A DNA stretch of 64,000 bases from Streptomyces sp. NBC_00358 (GTDB lineage: Bacteria; Actinomycetota; Actinomycetes; Streptomycetales; Streptomycetaceae), in assembly GCF_036099295.1 (NCBI RefSeq), contig NZ_CP107976.1:1426001-1490000 (forward strand), in the 5' to 3' direction. A model generated the notes under the pieces. It made no database searches. It had not been told where the DNA came from and worked only from the letters and a program-made list of their open reading frames with translations. Numbering within the stretch: position 1 is the first letter of the stretch; the number at the start of each line of letters is the position of its first letter. Position numbers and translations under genes: made by a program. This document shows positions 32,740 through 40,807 of this stretch, piece after piece.

Positions 32740-32978
32740 CCGCGGCTGCCGCAGGAACCGAGGTCGCCTTCGAGGTCGACCACGTGGACGACGCTCCGAG
32801 CCAGGGATGGAACGTGCTCGCCGTCGGCCCCGCCATTCCGGTGACGGACCCCGAGGTCACGGGCCGGCTCACCCGAGACGCGCACACCGAACCCTGGGCG
32901 GGCGGTGAGCGCATGATGTGGGTGTCGATCCGGCCCACGAGTCTCACGGGCCGCCGTATCACTGCGGCCGATCAGTAG
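32595..32978 (+). pseudogene. PPOX-fold flavin/F420-type protein lacking a proper start
   Basis: The frame encodes a pyridoxamine-5'-phosphate-oxidase-like split barrel: LRDLTVDECRTLLSTHGVGR, VAVSPSGGRPAVVPVNY, VVDDAIVFRTSPGS, then AFEVDHVDDAPSQGWNVLAVG. The homologous part starts slightly before 32595, but no ATG, GTG or TTG lies in this frame between the conserved start and the preceding DUF1876 domain; GTG 32595 would cut off the first strand and has no ribosome-binding site. A natural start would be ATG 32524 (AGGA upstream) in the DUF1876 frame, which needs one base added between about 32540 and 32590. Small PPOX proteins of this family bind FMN, F420 or heme. Confidence 0.65.
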
Positions 32979-33107
32979 CCGGTCCCACGGGCCGTGACAG
33001 CGGGCGCGCGGCCCGGCTCCCCGCACGAGGGCCGGAGACCCCGCCCGACGTCTTCGCCCGCGTGACACCGGCTCTCACCGGCCTGGAGCCGTACCGCGTC
33101 ATGGAAC

Positions 33108-33140
33108 GAGGGGCCCAGGGGGCGCGCGCCCGGGCCCCTC
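33108..33140. terminator. Bidirectional terminator (PPOX / USP)
   Basis: GAGGGGCCC (33108-33116) pairs with GGGCCCCTC (33132-33140); the loop contains the self-complementary GGGCGCGCGCCC. It lies between convergent genes. Confidence 0.8.
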
Positions 33141-33164
33141 ATCGCACTTGTGTGACCCGGAGGG

Positions 33165-34052
33165 TCAGTCGTTCGGTACCACCGCGACCGGTGCCGCGGA
33201 GTGGTGCAGTACCGCTTGCGTCACCGGTCCGACGTGGGTGCCGACCGGGGACCGCCGGTTGCGGCGACCGACCACGACCAGCGAGGCGTTCCGCGAGGCC
33301 TCCACGAGGTGGGGGCCCGCGCCGCCGATCACGGCCTGCCCGCGCACCTCGACGCCGGGGAACTTCTCCCGCCAGGGGCTCAGGACCTCGGTCAGCCGCC
33401 GCTGCGCCTCGGCGAGCAGTTCCTCGTTGACCTCCGCGTCGAAGGCTCCGCCGTAGCCGTAGTAGGGCGGCGGACTCCAGCCGTGGACGACACGCAGGCC
33501 GGTCGCCCTGTCGGCCGCCGCCCGGAAGGCGAATGCGATCACGGAGGCGCCCGGGTGCTCCAGGTCGAGACCGAGGACCACGTCCCGGTTCTCGCGGTCG
33601 TCCTCGGGGGTCGTCCCGGCGCGTACGAGGACCACCGGCGTCCGGCTCCGGGCCACCAGAGCCTGCGCGACGGAGCCGACGAGGAACCCGTGGACACCGC
33701 TCAGCCCCCTGGACCCGAGGACCAGCAGTTCGGCGTTCTCGGCTGCGGCCAGCAGGACGGTGACAGGCTGTTCGGCGACGCGCTCGGCGCTGACCGACAG
33801 GCCAGGATGCAGTGCGCCGAGCCGGGCCGCGGTCTCGTGCGGCAGACGTTCGGCCCATTCACGCTCCAGATCGTCCGTCGTGGGCGACGGTACGGAAACG
33901 CCGGCCAGCGGGGCGTACACAGGCGGGTGCCACAGCCACGCGTGGACGACGCGCAGGTGAGCATCCGTGCGCAGGGCTTCACGAGCTGCCCAGTCGGCCG
34001 CTGCGAGGCTCTCGGACGAACCGTCCAGACCGACGACGATGCTGCGGGACAT
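33165..34052 (-). CDS. Universal stress protein (tandem UspA)
   Basis: 295-aa double UspA protein. Domain 1: SIVVGLDGSSESLAAADWA through LLVLGSRGLSGVHGFLVGSVAQALVARS; domain 2: VVLGLDLEHPGASVIAFAF through LVVVGRRNRRSPVGTHVGPVTQAVLHH. The G-X2-G-X9-G-S motif of domain 1 fits ATP-binding USPs, while domain 2 is less canonical. AAGGAGG lies 8 nt before ATG 34052. A close match to the island palindrome (34132-34145) is 80 bp upstream, at a sensible position for an activator site. Third USP of the island. Confidence 0.92.
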   Translation of the reverse strand: MSRSIVVGLDGSSESLAAADWAAREALRTDAHLRVVHAWLWHPPVYAPLAGVSVPSPTTDDLEREWAERLPHETAARLGALHPGLSVSAERVAEQPVTVLLAAAENAELLVLGSRGLSGVHGFLVGSVAQALVARSRTPVVLVRAGTTPEDDRENRDVVLGLDLEHPGASVIAFAFRAAADRATGLRVVHGWSPPPYYGYGGAFDAEVNEELLAEAQRRLTEVLSPWREKFPGVEVRGQAVIGGAGPHLVEASRNASLVVVGRRNRRSPVGTHVGPVTQAVLHHSAAPVAVVPND

Positions 34053-34131
34053 CTGGAGACCTCCTTGAGAGATGCATGATCAGTCTTGCGTTCGCACGGG
34101 CCCCGAACCAGGGGCCGCTGGTCCTCGACAG

Positions 34132-34145
34132 GGGCCGACCGGCCC
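34132..34145. promoter_or_regulatory. Stress-island palindrome, copy 3
   Basis: GGGCCGACCGGCCC, 13 of 14 identical to the copy at 35624. Located 80 bp upstream of the USP start at 34052. Confidence 0.6.
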
Positions 34146-34289
34146 ATGCCGTGGGGTGGACCCAGCCGTGCCGAACGGTTCCTGCACCCGCGGAAGCGCG
34201 AGCGAGCAGGACGACCGCGTAGAGGAACGCAATCGCGCGGCGCGGCGTACGGGACTGCGGGGAAGCGCGTGGCAGCGCTCGTGTGCGCG

Positions 34290-35303
34290 TCAGTCGTCGG
34301 CGACCAGCGCGGTGAGGTCGAGCAGGCGGTTGGTGTACCCCCACTCGTTGTCGTACCAGCCGAAGACCTTCGCCAGCGTTCCGTCGGCCTGGGTCAGGGC
34401 CGGGTCGAAGACGCAGGACGACGGGTCGCCGATGACGTCGCGGGAGACGATGGGCGCCCGCGAGACACGGAGGATGCCCTTCAGTGCGCCCTCCGCGGCC
34501 GCGGCGAATACGGCGTTGATCTCCTCTGCCGTCGCTTCGCGGCGTAGCACCACCGCGAGGTCGGTGAGCGAGCCGTCCTCGACGGGCACGCGGACCGCGA
34601 TGCCGTCCAGGACTCCGGCCAGCTCGGGCAGGACCAGTCCGACGGCGCGGGCGGCGCCCGTGCTGGTGGGGATGATGCTGAGCGCCGCCGAACGGGCGCG
34701 GCGCAGGTCCTTGTGCGGGCCGTCCAGCAGGGACTGGTCGTTGGTGTAGCCGTGGATGGTGGTCATCACGCCGCGCTCGACACCGAAGGCCTCATGGAGC
34801 ACCTTGACCATCGGGGCGACGCAGTTGGTGGTGCAGGAGGCCGCCGACACGACCCTGTCGGAGGCACGGTCGTAGGTGTGGTCGTTGACGCCCATCACGA
34901 TCGTGGCGTCCGCGTTCTTGCCGGGTGCCGAGAGCAGCACGGTGTGGGCGCCGCTCTTCAGGTGCAGGGCGGCGGTGTCGCGGTCACGGAAGCGGCCCGT
35001 GGACTCGATGACGATGTCGGCGCCGTTGTCGGACCACTGGAGGGCCGCCGGGTCCCGCTCGGCGGTGACGGCGATGCGCCGGCCGTCGACGGTGATCGAG
35101 CTGTCGTCGTGCAGGACCTCACGCCCTAGACGTCCGAACGTCGAGTCGTACTCAAGGAGATGAGCCAGGGTGGCGGGCGGCGCGATGTCGTTGATCGCGA
35201 CGACCTCGACGTACTGGGTGCCCGCCTCGGCGCGCTCCAGCGCCGCGCGCAGATAGGTACGGCCGATGCGGCCGAAGCCGTTTATACCGACACGAACGGT
35301 CAT
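34290..35303 (-). CDS. gap: Glyceraldehyde-3-phosphate dehydrogenase
   Basis: 337-aa phosphorylating GAPDH. NAD-binding start VGINGFGRIGRTYLRA, catalytic SAASCTTNC with Cys157, and conserved ATPNDQ-type equivalents such as HGYTNDQSLLDGPHKDLRRAR and WYDNEWGYTNR. It catalyses glyceraldehyde-3-phosphate to 1,3-bisphosphoglycerate with NAD+. AAAGGAG lies before ATG 35303. Its place among stress and dormancy genes, rather than beside pgk-tpi, marks it as an accessory isozyme. Two island palindromes lie in the shared control region with the divergent nitroreductase gene. Confidence 0.93.
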   Translation of the reverse strand: MTVRVGINGFGRIGRTYLRAALERAEAGTQYVEVVAINDIAPPATLAHLLEYDSTFGRLGREVLHDDSSITVDGRRIAVTAERDPAALQWSDNGADIVIESTGRFRDRDTAALHLKSGAHTVLLSAPGKNADATIVMGVNDHTYDRASDRVVSAASCTTNCVAPMVKVLHEAFGVERGVMTTIHGYTNDQSLLDGPHKDLRRARSAALSIIPTSTGAARAVGLVLPELAGVLDGIAVRVPVEDGSLTDLAVVLRREATAEEINAVFAAAAEGALKGILRVSRAPIVSRDVIGDPSSCVFDPALTQADGTLAKVFGWYDNEWGYTNRLLDLTALVADD

Positions 35304-35495
35304 GACGGTGAACTCCTTTGACTGGTGCGGATTTCGGCCTCGGGTTGAGTCGGCGTCCTCGGGACGTGTCCGTTGCGGTACGACGCGACGGGGCATGCCG
35401 GTGGTGCGGGACCGCGGAATCGGGGGTCCGATCCGGTTCAGTTCCAGCGTCGTGAGGAACAGGTGCGTGGGGCAGGGGCCGCAGGGCCCCGAGGG

Positions 35496-35509
35496 AGGCC
35501 GATCGGCCC
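35496..35509. promoter_or_regulatory. Stress-island palindrome, copy 4
   Basis: AGGCCGATCGGCCC, 13 of 14 identical to copy 5; 193 bp from the GAPDH start. Confidence 0.6.
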
Positions 35510-35623
35510 AACGCGGCCGCGGGCGCGGGCGGGTGGCCGTTCGGCTCCGCCCGCTGGATCTGTGCGGTCCCGTGCGGCAGCGGCCGCCGTCGGAGAAAGA
35601 CGTGGCCGCCCAGCCCCGGGCAA

Positions 35624-35637
35624 GGGCCGATCGGCCC
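35624..35637. promoter_or_regulatory. Stress-island palindrome, copy 5
   Basis: GGGCCGATCGGCCC, a perfect 14-bp palindrome flanked by AA and CTT, 79 bp upstream of the Acg-type gene start. The same distance (80 bp) separates copy 3 from its gene. Confidence 0.65.
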
Positions 35638-35715
35638 CTTCGCCGTCGCCGCCCGCGCTCGCAGGCTGAAGGCAGCCGCATGCCCGCGGCCCACCTCGTC
35701 CGGCAGGAGGCCGCC

Positions 35716-36732
35716 ATGTCCTCGACCCACCCGGACTCATCGACGCTGGAAAGGCTCCTCTCGGCCGCCGTCGCGGCCCCTTCGATGCACAACACGCAGC
35801 CGTGGCGCTTCCGGCTCGGCGCCGAGCCGGCCGTCGTGGAGATCCACGCCACCGTCGAGCGGGGGCTGCCCCAAGAGGATCCACACGGCAGGGCTCTGCA
35901 CATCGCCGCCGGCGCGGCCCTGTTCAACCTGCGGGTGGCGGTGACGCACCTCGGCTGGAAGCCGGTCACGCGGCTGCTCCCCGATCCGCGCGCCCCCGGG
36001 CTGCTCGCATCCGTCCGGATCACACGTCGGGCGAGCCCGCGTGGGCTGCACGCCGCCGAGCTGTACGAAGCGATCTGGCGCCGGCACAGCAGCCGGTTCC
36101 CCTTCACCGACGAGGTGGTTCCCGGCCGTGTCCTGAACGACCTCGTGGAAGCCGCCCAGATCGAGGGCGCCAGGCTGGCCGTGACCGCCCCGGGCGAGGC
36201 GGGACGGCTCCTGCGGGTCACGGCGGAAGCGGAGCACCGCAACCACTCCGACCCGTACCGCAGCGCCGAAAGCCGCCGCTGGACGAGCCGGGACGAGGCG
36301 AGTGACACCGGCATCCCGTCCGCCGCCATCGGACCGCAGGACGCCTTCGAACGGCTGCCCATGCGCGACTTCTCCGCAGAGCGTTCGATGGAGCGGTTGC
36401 CTGCCCGGCCGTTCGAACGCAACCCCACCTTGGCCTTCCTGGCCACGGGACACGACCGGCGCTCCGACTGGTTGCGCGCCGGTCAGTCGCTCCAGCACGT
36501 GCTGCTGGTCGCGACCGCGCACGGCCTGCGCACCTCGCTCCTCCACCAGGCTCTGGAGTGGCCCGACCTCCGCGACGAACTGCGCAGCCCGACGGCGCCC
36601 TTCGACCACGTCCAGATGCTCATCCGGCTCGGTTACGGCCCGGAAGGCCCTGTCACTCCCCGCTGCTCGCCCTTCTCGTTCCTGGGCGTCGACGGGACTG
36701 CCCCTCCGGAAGTCCCGACATCCTCGCCGTGA
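35716..36732 (+). CDS. Acg-family FMN-binding nitroreductase-like protein (second copy)
   Basis: 338-aa Acg-family protein, paralogous to the one at 27647. Shared landmarks: VAAPSMHNTQPWRFRLG, RGLPQEDPHGRALHIAAGAALFNLRVA, WRRHSSRFPFTDE, ERNPTLAFLATGHD, DWLRAGQSLQHVLL and LIRLGYGPEGP. AGGAGG at 35705-35710 sits 5 nt before ATG 35716, so the upstream in-frame ATG at 35680 is rejected. Convergent with the sugar-binding lipoprotein gene. Role unproven; homologues are hypoxia or nitrosative-stress induced. Confidence 0.88.
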   Translation: MSSTHPDSSTLERLLSAAVAAPSMHNTQPWRFRLGAEPAVVEIHATVERGLPQEDPHGRALHIAAGAALFNLRVAVTHLGWKPVTRLLPDPRAPGLLASVRITRRASPRGLHAAELYEAIWRRHSSRFPFTDEVVPGRVLNDLVEAAQIEGARLAVTAPGEAGRLLRVTAEAEHRNHSDPYRSAESRRWTSRDEASDTGIPSAAIGPQDAFERLPMRDFSAERSMERLPARPFERNPTLAFLATGHDRRSDWLRAGQSLQHVLLVATAHGLRTSLLHQALEWPDLRDELRSPTAPFDHVQMLIRLGYGPEGPVTPRCSPFSFLGVDGTAPPEVPTSSP

Positions 36733-36831
36733 GCGCCGGACGGGCCCTCGCCGACGCCCGACCGGGTTCCGGGCGGCGGCCGAAAGGGTTTGGGAGACCG
36801 GCCAGGTCATCGGCGCGGGAGGGAGCCTCGC

Positions 36832-38100
36832 TCACGTGCCGTCGGCATCCAGGATGGCCGTGATCCGGTCGGAGGCGCGCCCGGCCTCCGTCGCCGGGTC
36901 GGCTCCGCCGAGGATCTTCGTCATGCAGTCCTTGATCGGGTTGTGGGCCTCGACCGCGGCCCATTGGGGTGAGGACGGGGTCGCCCGGCCCTGCGCGGCG
37001 CCCGCCGCCATGGCCGCGACCCCCGCCTCGCCCGCCACGGCGTGGGCGAGCGTCGTCTTGTTGGGCACGTAGTTCATCGTCCGGGCCAGCTCGGTCTGCC
37101 ACTTGGCGCCGGCGAGGGCGGCCACGACGGCGGTGGCGCCGGGACGGTCGTCGGTGTTCTCGGGCACCACCAGGTCGGAGCCGCCGGTGAAGACCGCACC
37201 CGGTTTCTCGGCCGTCCTGCCGGGAACCGGAAAGAAGCCCAGCTTGCCCTTGAGTTCCGGGTTGGCCCGCTCGACGGCCCGGGCGAGTCCGGGCACGGCC
37301 ACGATCTGCGCGACCCGCCCCTTGGCGAACACCCCTGACTGCGGCGGGTGTTCCTCGTCGGCGTTCGCGGGGCCCCGGCCAAGTGCCTGCAGGCGCCGGT
37401 AGAAGTCCATGCCGCGCAGTGCGGCGGGCGTGTCCAGCGTGCCCCGCCAGTTTCCGGAGCCCGACTCCTCGGCGAGGTCGCCGCCCTCGTCCCAGATGAA
37501 GCCGGAGAGGGTGTACCAGTCCTGTCCGGCCAGGTAAATGCCCTGTTTGCCACCGGAGTTGAGGCGCTCGGTGTCCGTGAGCCACTGTTCGCGGGTCTTC
37601 GGCGGCTGCTTGATGCCGGCCCCCGCGAACAGGTCCTTGCGGTAGATGACGACGCGGTTGGCGGCGTACCAGGGGATGCCGTACTGGTGGGCTCCGAACC
37701 GGCCGGGCACGGCGAGGCCCGGCAGCCACTGGTTCATGCCCCAGTCGCGCATCGACTCCAGGGTCATGTCCCGCAGGCCGCCGTCGTCGACGTACTGCGC
37801 GACCTGGGTGTTGCCGACCTCGATGACGTCGGGGGCGGCCCGGTCGGTCCGCTTCAGTGCCGCCTGCACCTTCTCCCCGATCCCGGTCCACTCCTGGATA
37901 CGGATGTCGAGCCGGAGGTCACCGTGCTTTTGCTCGAAGTCCTCGGTGAACCGGTTCAGGAAGTCCTGGGAGGCGCTGTCCTTCATCAGCCACACCGTGA
38001 CGGTCCGCCGGTGCGTGCCGGTGCCGGGGAGGGTGCCGCAGGCGGTGAGCAGGGAGGCGGTGACGCACACGACGGCGAGATAGCGGCGTTTCACGTTCAC
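36832..38100 (-). CDS. Extracellular sugar-binding lipoprotein (ABC importer)
   Basis: 422-aa family 1 solute-binding protein. A signal peptide ends in a lipobox, LLTACG (Cys about residue 21), giving a membrane-anchored lipoprotein. Typical core: VTVWLMKDSASQDFLNRFTEDFEQKHGDL, then QEWTGIGEKVQAALKR, PDVIEVGNTQVAQYVDDGGL, YGIPWYAANRVVIYRKDLF and FTGGSDLVVPENTDD. No permease or ATPase genes are adjacent, so it must pair with a transporter elsewhere. The start is one of two GTG codons (38100, 38094) after AGGA. A DasR-like site lies 83 bp upstream, hinting at amino-sugar control. Confidence 0.9.
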   Translation of the reverse strand: MNVKRRYLAVVCVTASLLTACGTLPGTGTHRRTVTVWLMKDSASQDFLNRFTEDFEQKHGDLRLDIRIQEWTGIGEKVQAALKRTDRAAPDVIEVGNTQVAQYVDDGGLRDMTLESMRDWGMNQWLPGLAVPGRFGAHQYGIPWYAANRVVIYRKDLFAGAGIKQPPKTREQWLTDTERLNSGGKQGIYLAGQDWYTLSGFIWDEGGDLAEESGSGNWRGTLDTPAALRGMDFYRRLQALGRGPANADEEHPPQSGVFAKGRVAQIVAVPGLARAVERANPELKGKLGFFPVPGRTAEKPGAVFTGGSDLVVPENTDDRPGATAVVAALAGAKWQTELARTMNYVPNKTTLAHAVAGEAGVAAMAAGAAQGRATPSSPQWAAVEAHNPIKDCMTKILGGADPATEAGRASDRITAILDADGT

Positions 38101-38182
38101 GAGGGTCCTGTTCTGTCTTGCGGACAGGGGCAAGGGCCCGACGTGGGGGGACGAGCGGGTCGCTCGTACGGGCGTCTGGAGT

Positions 38183-38196
38183 TTGGTATGGACCAA
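38183..38196. promoter_or_regulatory. DasR-like (dre) site
   Basis: TTGGTATGGACCAA has 5-bp palindromic arms; TGGTATGGACCA matches 10 of 12 positions of the DasR core TGGTCTAGACCA. It is 83 bp from the lipoprotein start. DasR is the GlcNAc-responsive GntR regulator of streptomycetes. Confidence 0.5.
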
Positions 38197-38315
38197 TCAG
38201 CCCCGTCAAGGGCCCGCCGTCACCCTGGCCACCCCGCCGTCTCGCGGAGCGCCACACCCTGGGGCACCGTGGAATGACGCGTGGCACTCGCGCCACGGCG
38301 GAGAGGAGCACCCGC

Positions 38316-38531
38316 ATGTCCGACCACACCTATCGGGTCACCGAGATCGTCGGGACCTCCCACGAAGGCGTCGACCAGGCCATTCGCAATGGGATCACCC
38401 GGGCCTCGCAGACCCTGCGCAACCTCGACTGGTTCGAGGTCACGCAGGTCAGGGGCCAGATCGAGAACGGGCGGATCGAGCACTACCAGGTCGGCCTGAA
38501 GCTCGGTTTCCGACTGGAGGACGCCGACTGA
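38316..38531 (+). CDS. Dodecin family flavin-binding protein
   Basis: 71-aa dodecin. Monomers assemble into a hollow dodecamer that binds FMN, FAD or riboflavin and buffers free flavin. The fold is visible as a strand (TYRVTEIVGTS), one helix (EGVDQAIRNGITRASQTL) and two strands with the family-typical LDWFEVTQVRG segment (flavin-stacking Trp) and HYQVGLKLGFRL. GAGGAG precedes ATG 38316. Divergent from the lipoprotein gene and convergent with the HAD gene. Confidence 0.92.
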   Translation: MSDHTYRVTEIVGTSHEGVDQAIRNGITRASQTLRNLDWFEVTQVRGQIENGRIEHYQVGLKLGFRLEDAD

Positions 38532-38585
38532 CCCGACCCGCGCCCACGGGTCCCGTCCCCCGCCGAGAACCCCTCCGGCAACCCC

Positions 38586-39077
38586 TCAGGTCCGCCCCTC
38601 CCGCTCCTGCGCGTCCTTCAGCGCCGCCGACGCGGCCGCCCACCGTGCCCGTACGACCGTGAAACCGGCCCGCTCCGCCTCCTCGCAGACGAATTCGTCG
38701 TCGTCGACCAGGACGCGGACCTCCCGGTCGCGGGCGAGCCGGCGAAGGATCTCCAGCTTGGTGCGGCGGGCGGGCCTGCGGTCGTCGTTGCGCCGCATCC
38801 AGATACGCCCCTCGGGCAGGCCCTGCGCGGCCAGCCACTCCACGGTGGCCCGCCGGCATCGCTCGGGACGGCCCGTCAGATAGACCACCTCGCACTCCCG
38901 CGCGCTGCTCAGCGCCAGCGCGACGCCCTCCGCGAGCGGCGGGTCCTCGGCCGCCGCCGCGAAGAACCCGTCCCAGTCCCGCGGCACTCGCTCCAGGAAC
39001 CGCTGCCGGTGCGCGGTGTCCGCGAGAGTGCCGTCCAGGTCGAACACCGCGAGTGGTCTGCCGTTCTGTTCCTTCAC
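38586..39077 (-). CDS. HAD-superfamily phosphatase (PNK 3'-phosphatase-like)
   Basis: 163-aa stand-alone HAD hydrolase. Motif I is VFDLDGTLAD (nucleophile and general acid Asp), motif II is YLTGRPE and the later Asp cluster VLVDDDEFVCEEA forms motif IV. The pattern resembles the phosphatase domain of polynucleotide kinase/phosphatase, but no kinase domain is present; the substrate could be a nucleic-acid end or a small phosphoester. GTG 39077 lacks a Shine-Dalgarno and sits 7 nt after a TAGGCT box, a model leaderless start. Confidence 0.78.
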   Translation of the reverse strand: MKEQNGRPLAVFDLDGTLADTAHRQRFLERVPRDWDGFFAAAAEDPPLAEGVALALSSARECEVVYLTGRPERCRRATVEWLAAQGLPEGRIWMRRNDDRRPARRTKLEILRRLARDREVRVLVDDDEFVCEEAERAGFTVVRARWAAASAALKDAQEREGRT

Positions 39078-39396
39078 GCCGGCCAGCCTAGACAGCGGCA
39101 CCGACGACGCGCGGGCCACGACGCCCGGCCCCGCGCGTGAACACACTCAACTTCCGTCCCTACGGGCCCTGTTCACACCACCCGCGAGCCCCTACCGTAA
39201 TGCCTCGCACAGCATGTCGCACAGCATTCGACATACCGAACAGGAGAAGGGCGATGGAGGGACGCCACCGCCCCGCTCCTCGGCATGCGCAGGTCCGGGC
39301 GAAGCCCCCGCCCCGCACCATCGGGCCGTTCCTCGACAGCTACGACGGCACCGTCACGGCCCGGGCCCGACCCCCACGACCATCGAGGAGACCGGC
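39078..39396. other. Intergenic region (HAD / GH43)
   Basis: Contains the HAD gene -10 box TAGGCT (minus strand, 39085-39090). An inverted repeat GTGAAC (39137-39142) / GTTCAC (39171-39176) sits upstream of the GH43 gene, and GCACAGCAT is repeated near 39206-39226. No gene is evident. Confidence 0.45.
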
Positions 39397-40776
39397 ATGA
39401 ACGACAGTCCGCTTCGGCCGTCACGGCGCGTCGCGCTCGGGGCGATGGCCGGCCTCACCGCCGCCTTCGCCCTCGGCACCCCGGCCGCCCGCGCGGCGGC
39501 CGCGACGGCCTATGTGATGGGCTACTTCACCGAGTCCCCGAACGGTGACGGAGCGGACTACGGCCTTCATCTGGCCGTCAGTCCCGACTCCCTCCAGTGG
39601 ACGCCGCTGAACCAGAACAAGCCGGTCGTGACCCCGGCCGGCGGCACCGGCGGACTGCGCGATCCCTTCATCCTGCGCAGGCAGGACGGCACGTTCGTGG
39701 TACTCGCCACCGACCTCAAGGGAACCGACTGGACGCTGCAGAGCCAGTACATCCATGTGTGGGACTCGGCCGATCTGCGCTCCTTCAGCGGTTACCGCCG
39801 GCTGAAGCTGCACGACATGGCCACCCACAGCTGGGCCCCCGAGGCCTACTGGGACGCGGGGCGGGGCCAGTACGGGATCGTCTACTCCGCGGTCGACTCC
39901 AGCGGCCACAACGTCATCATGGTCAACCACACGTCCGACTTCGTGACGGTGTCGGCGGCGCAGGTGTTCTTCGACCCCGGCTACGACGTGATCGACGGCG
40001 ATCTGGCCGTGGGCGTCAACGGCGTCAACTACCTCTATTTCAAGAAGGACCAGACCCTGGTGGGCGCCCGGTCGACGTCCCTGGACCCCGGCAGCTTCAC
40101 CGTGTTCAGCACCCCGGTCGCGCACGGCGGCACCGAGGCCCCGATCCTCGTCAAGTCCCAGTCGACCGCGACATGGTTCCTCTGGGGTGACACCTACACG
40201 CCCAACGGGGTCTTCTACGCCTGGCAGTCGGCCGACCTCGCGAGCGGCACCTGGACGGCGGTCGACCAGCGCCTGTACACCCAGCCGCTCAACTCCAAGC
40301 ACGCGGGCATCCAGCCGATCACCACGGCGGAGTACGACAACCTCCTCGCCGCATGGGGCGCTCCGGCCTGGAACCGGCTCAAGTCCTACAACTATCCGGC
40401 GCGTTACGTCCGGCACTCCAACTACGTCGGCCGGATCGACGAGTACCCCTTCGACCCGTACACGGACTCACAGTGGACGCTGGTGCCCGGACTCGCCGAT
40501 TCGGCGGGCGTCTCGTTCCGCTCGGTCAACTACCCGACGCGCTACCTGCGGCACAGCGACTACCGGATGGTGCTCGACGTCGACGACGGCACCACGACGT
40601 TCGCGCAGGACGCCACCTTCCGGCGGACGGCGGGCCTGGCCGACACCTCGTGGTCGTCCTTCCGTTCCTACAACAACCCGGACCGATACCTCAGGCACGC
40701 GAACTACGTGCTGCGCATCGATCCGGTGTCCACGTCCACCGACAAGGCCGACGCCACCTTCCACGTCGGTTCCTGA
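39397..40776 (+). CDS. Secreted GH43-type arabinosidase with AbfB (CBM42) domain
   Basis: 459 aa. Tat-type signal peptide (SRRVALGAMAG, hydrophobic core, cleavage after about 34 residues at ARA-AAA). The catalytic five-blade propeller (about 38-300) resembles GH43 or related arabinan/xylan-degrading families: GGLRDPFILRRQDGTFVVLATD, SWAPEAYWD and VIDGDLAVG hold the acidic residues. The C-terminal ~150 residues are an AbfB arabinose-binding beta-trefoil with three related repeats (FRSVNYPTRYLRHSDY, FRSYNNPDRYLRHANY). Likely debranches plant arabinoxylan outside the cell. GAGGAG lies 6 nt before ATG 39397. The next secreted-enzyme gene follows after 31 bp, possibly one transcript. Confidence 0.88.
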   Translation: MNDSPLRPSRRVALGAMAGLTAAFALGTPAARAAAATAYVMGYFTESPNGDGADYGLHLAVSPDSLQWTPLNQNKPVVTPAGGTGGLRDPFILRRQDGTFVVLATDLKGTDWTLQSQYIHVWDSADLRSFSGYRRLKLHDMATHSWAPEAYWDAGRGQYGIVYSAVDSSGHNVIMVNHTSDFVTVSAAQVFFDPGYDVIDGDLAVGVNGVNYLYFKKDQTLVGARSTSLDPGSFTVFSTPVAHGGTEAPILVKSQSTATWFLWGDTYTPNGVFYAWQSADLASGTWTAVDQRLYTQPLNSKHAGIQPITTAEYDNLLAAWGAPAWNRLKSYNYPARYVRHSNYVGRIDEYPFDPYTDSQWTLVPGLADSAGVSFRSVNYPTRYLRHSDYRMVLDVDDGTTTFAQDATFRRTAGLADTSWSSFRSYNNPDRYLRHANYVLRIDPVSTSTDKADATFHVGS

Positions 40777-40807
40777 CGCCCCTTCGTCCCCGGGAGACAC
40801 ACCCCCC

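Larger units (their letters stand above)
35304..35715. other. Divergent control region (GAPDH / Acg-type protein)
   Basis: 412 bp without a gene. It carries the two best copies of the island palindrome (35496-35509, 35624-35637) 128 bp apart, plus GGGGCCGCAGGGCCCC at 35476-35491. Confidence 0.6.

Noticed and set aside
35304..36446. In-frame upstream extension of GAPDH to more than 700 codons
   Set aside because: GAPDH homology begins at the ATG at 35303 with a strong ribosome-binding site; the extension is antisense to the Acg-type gene.
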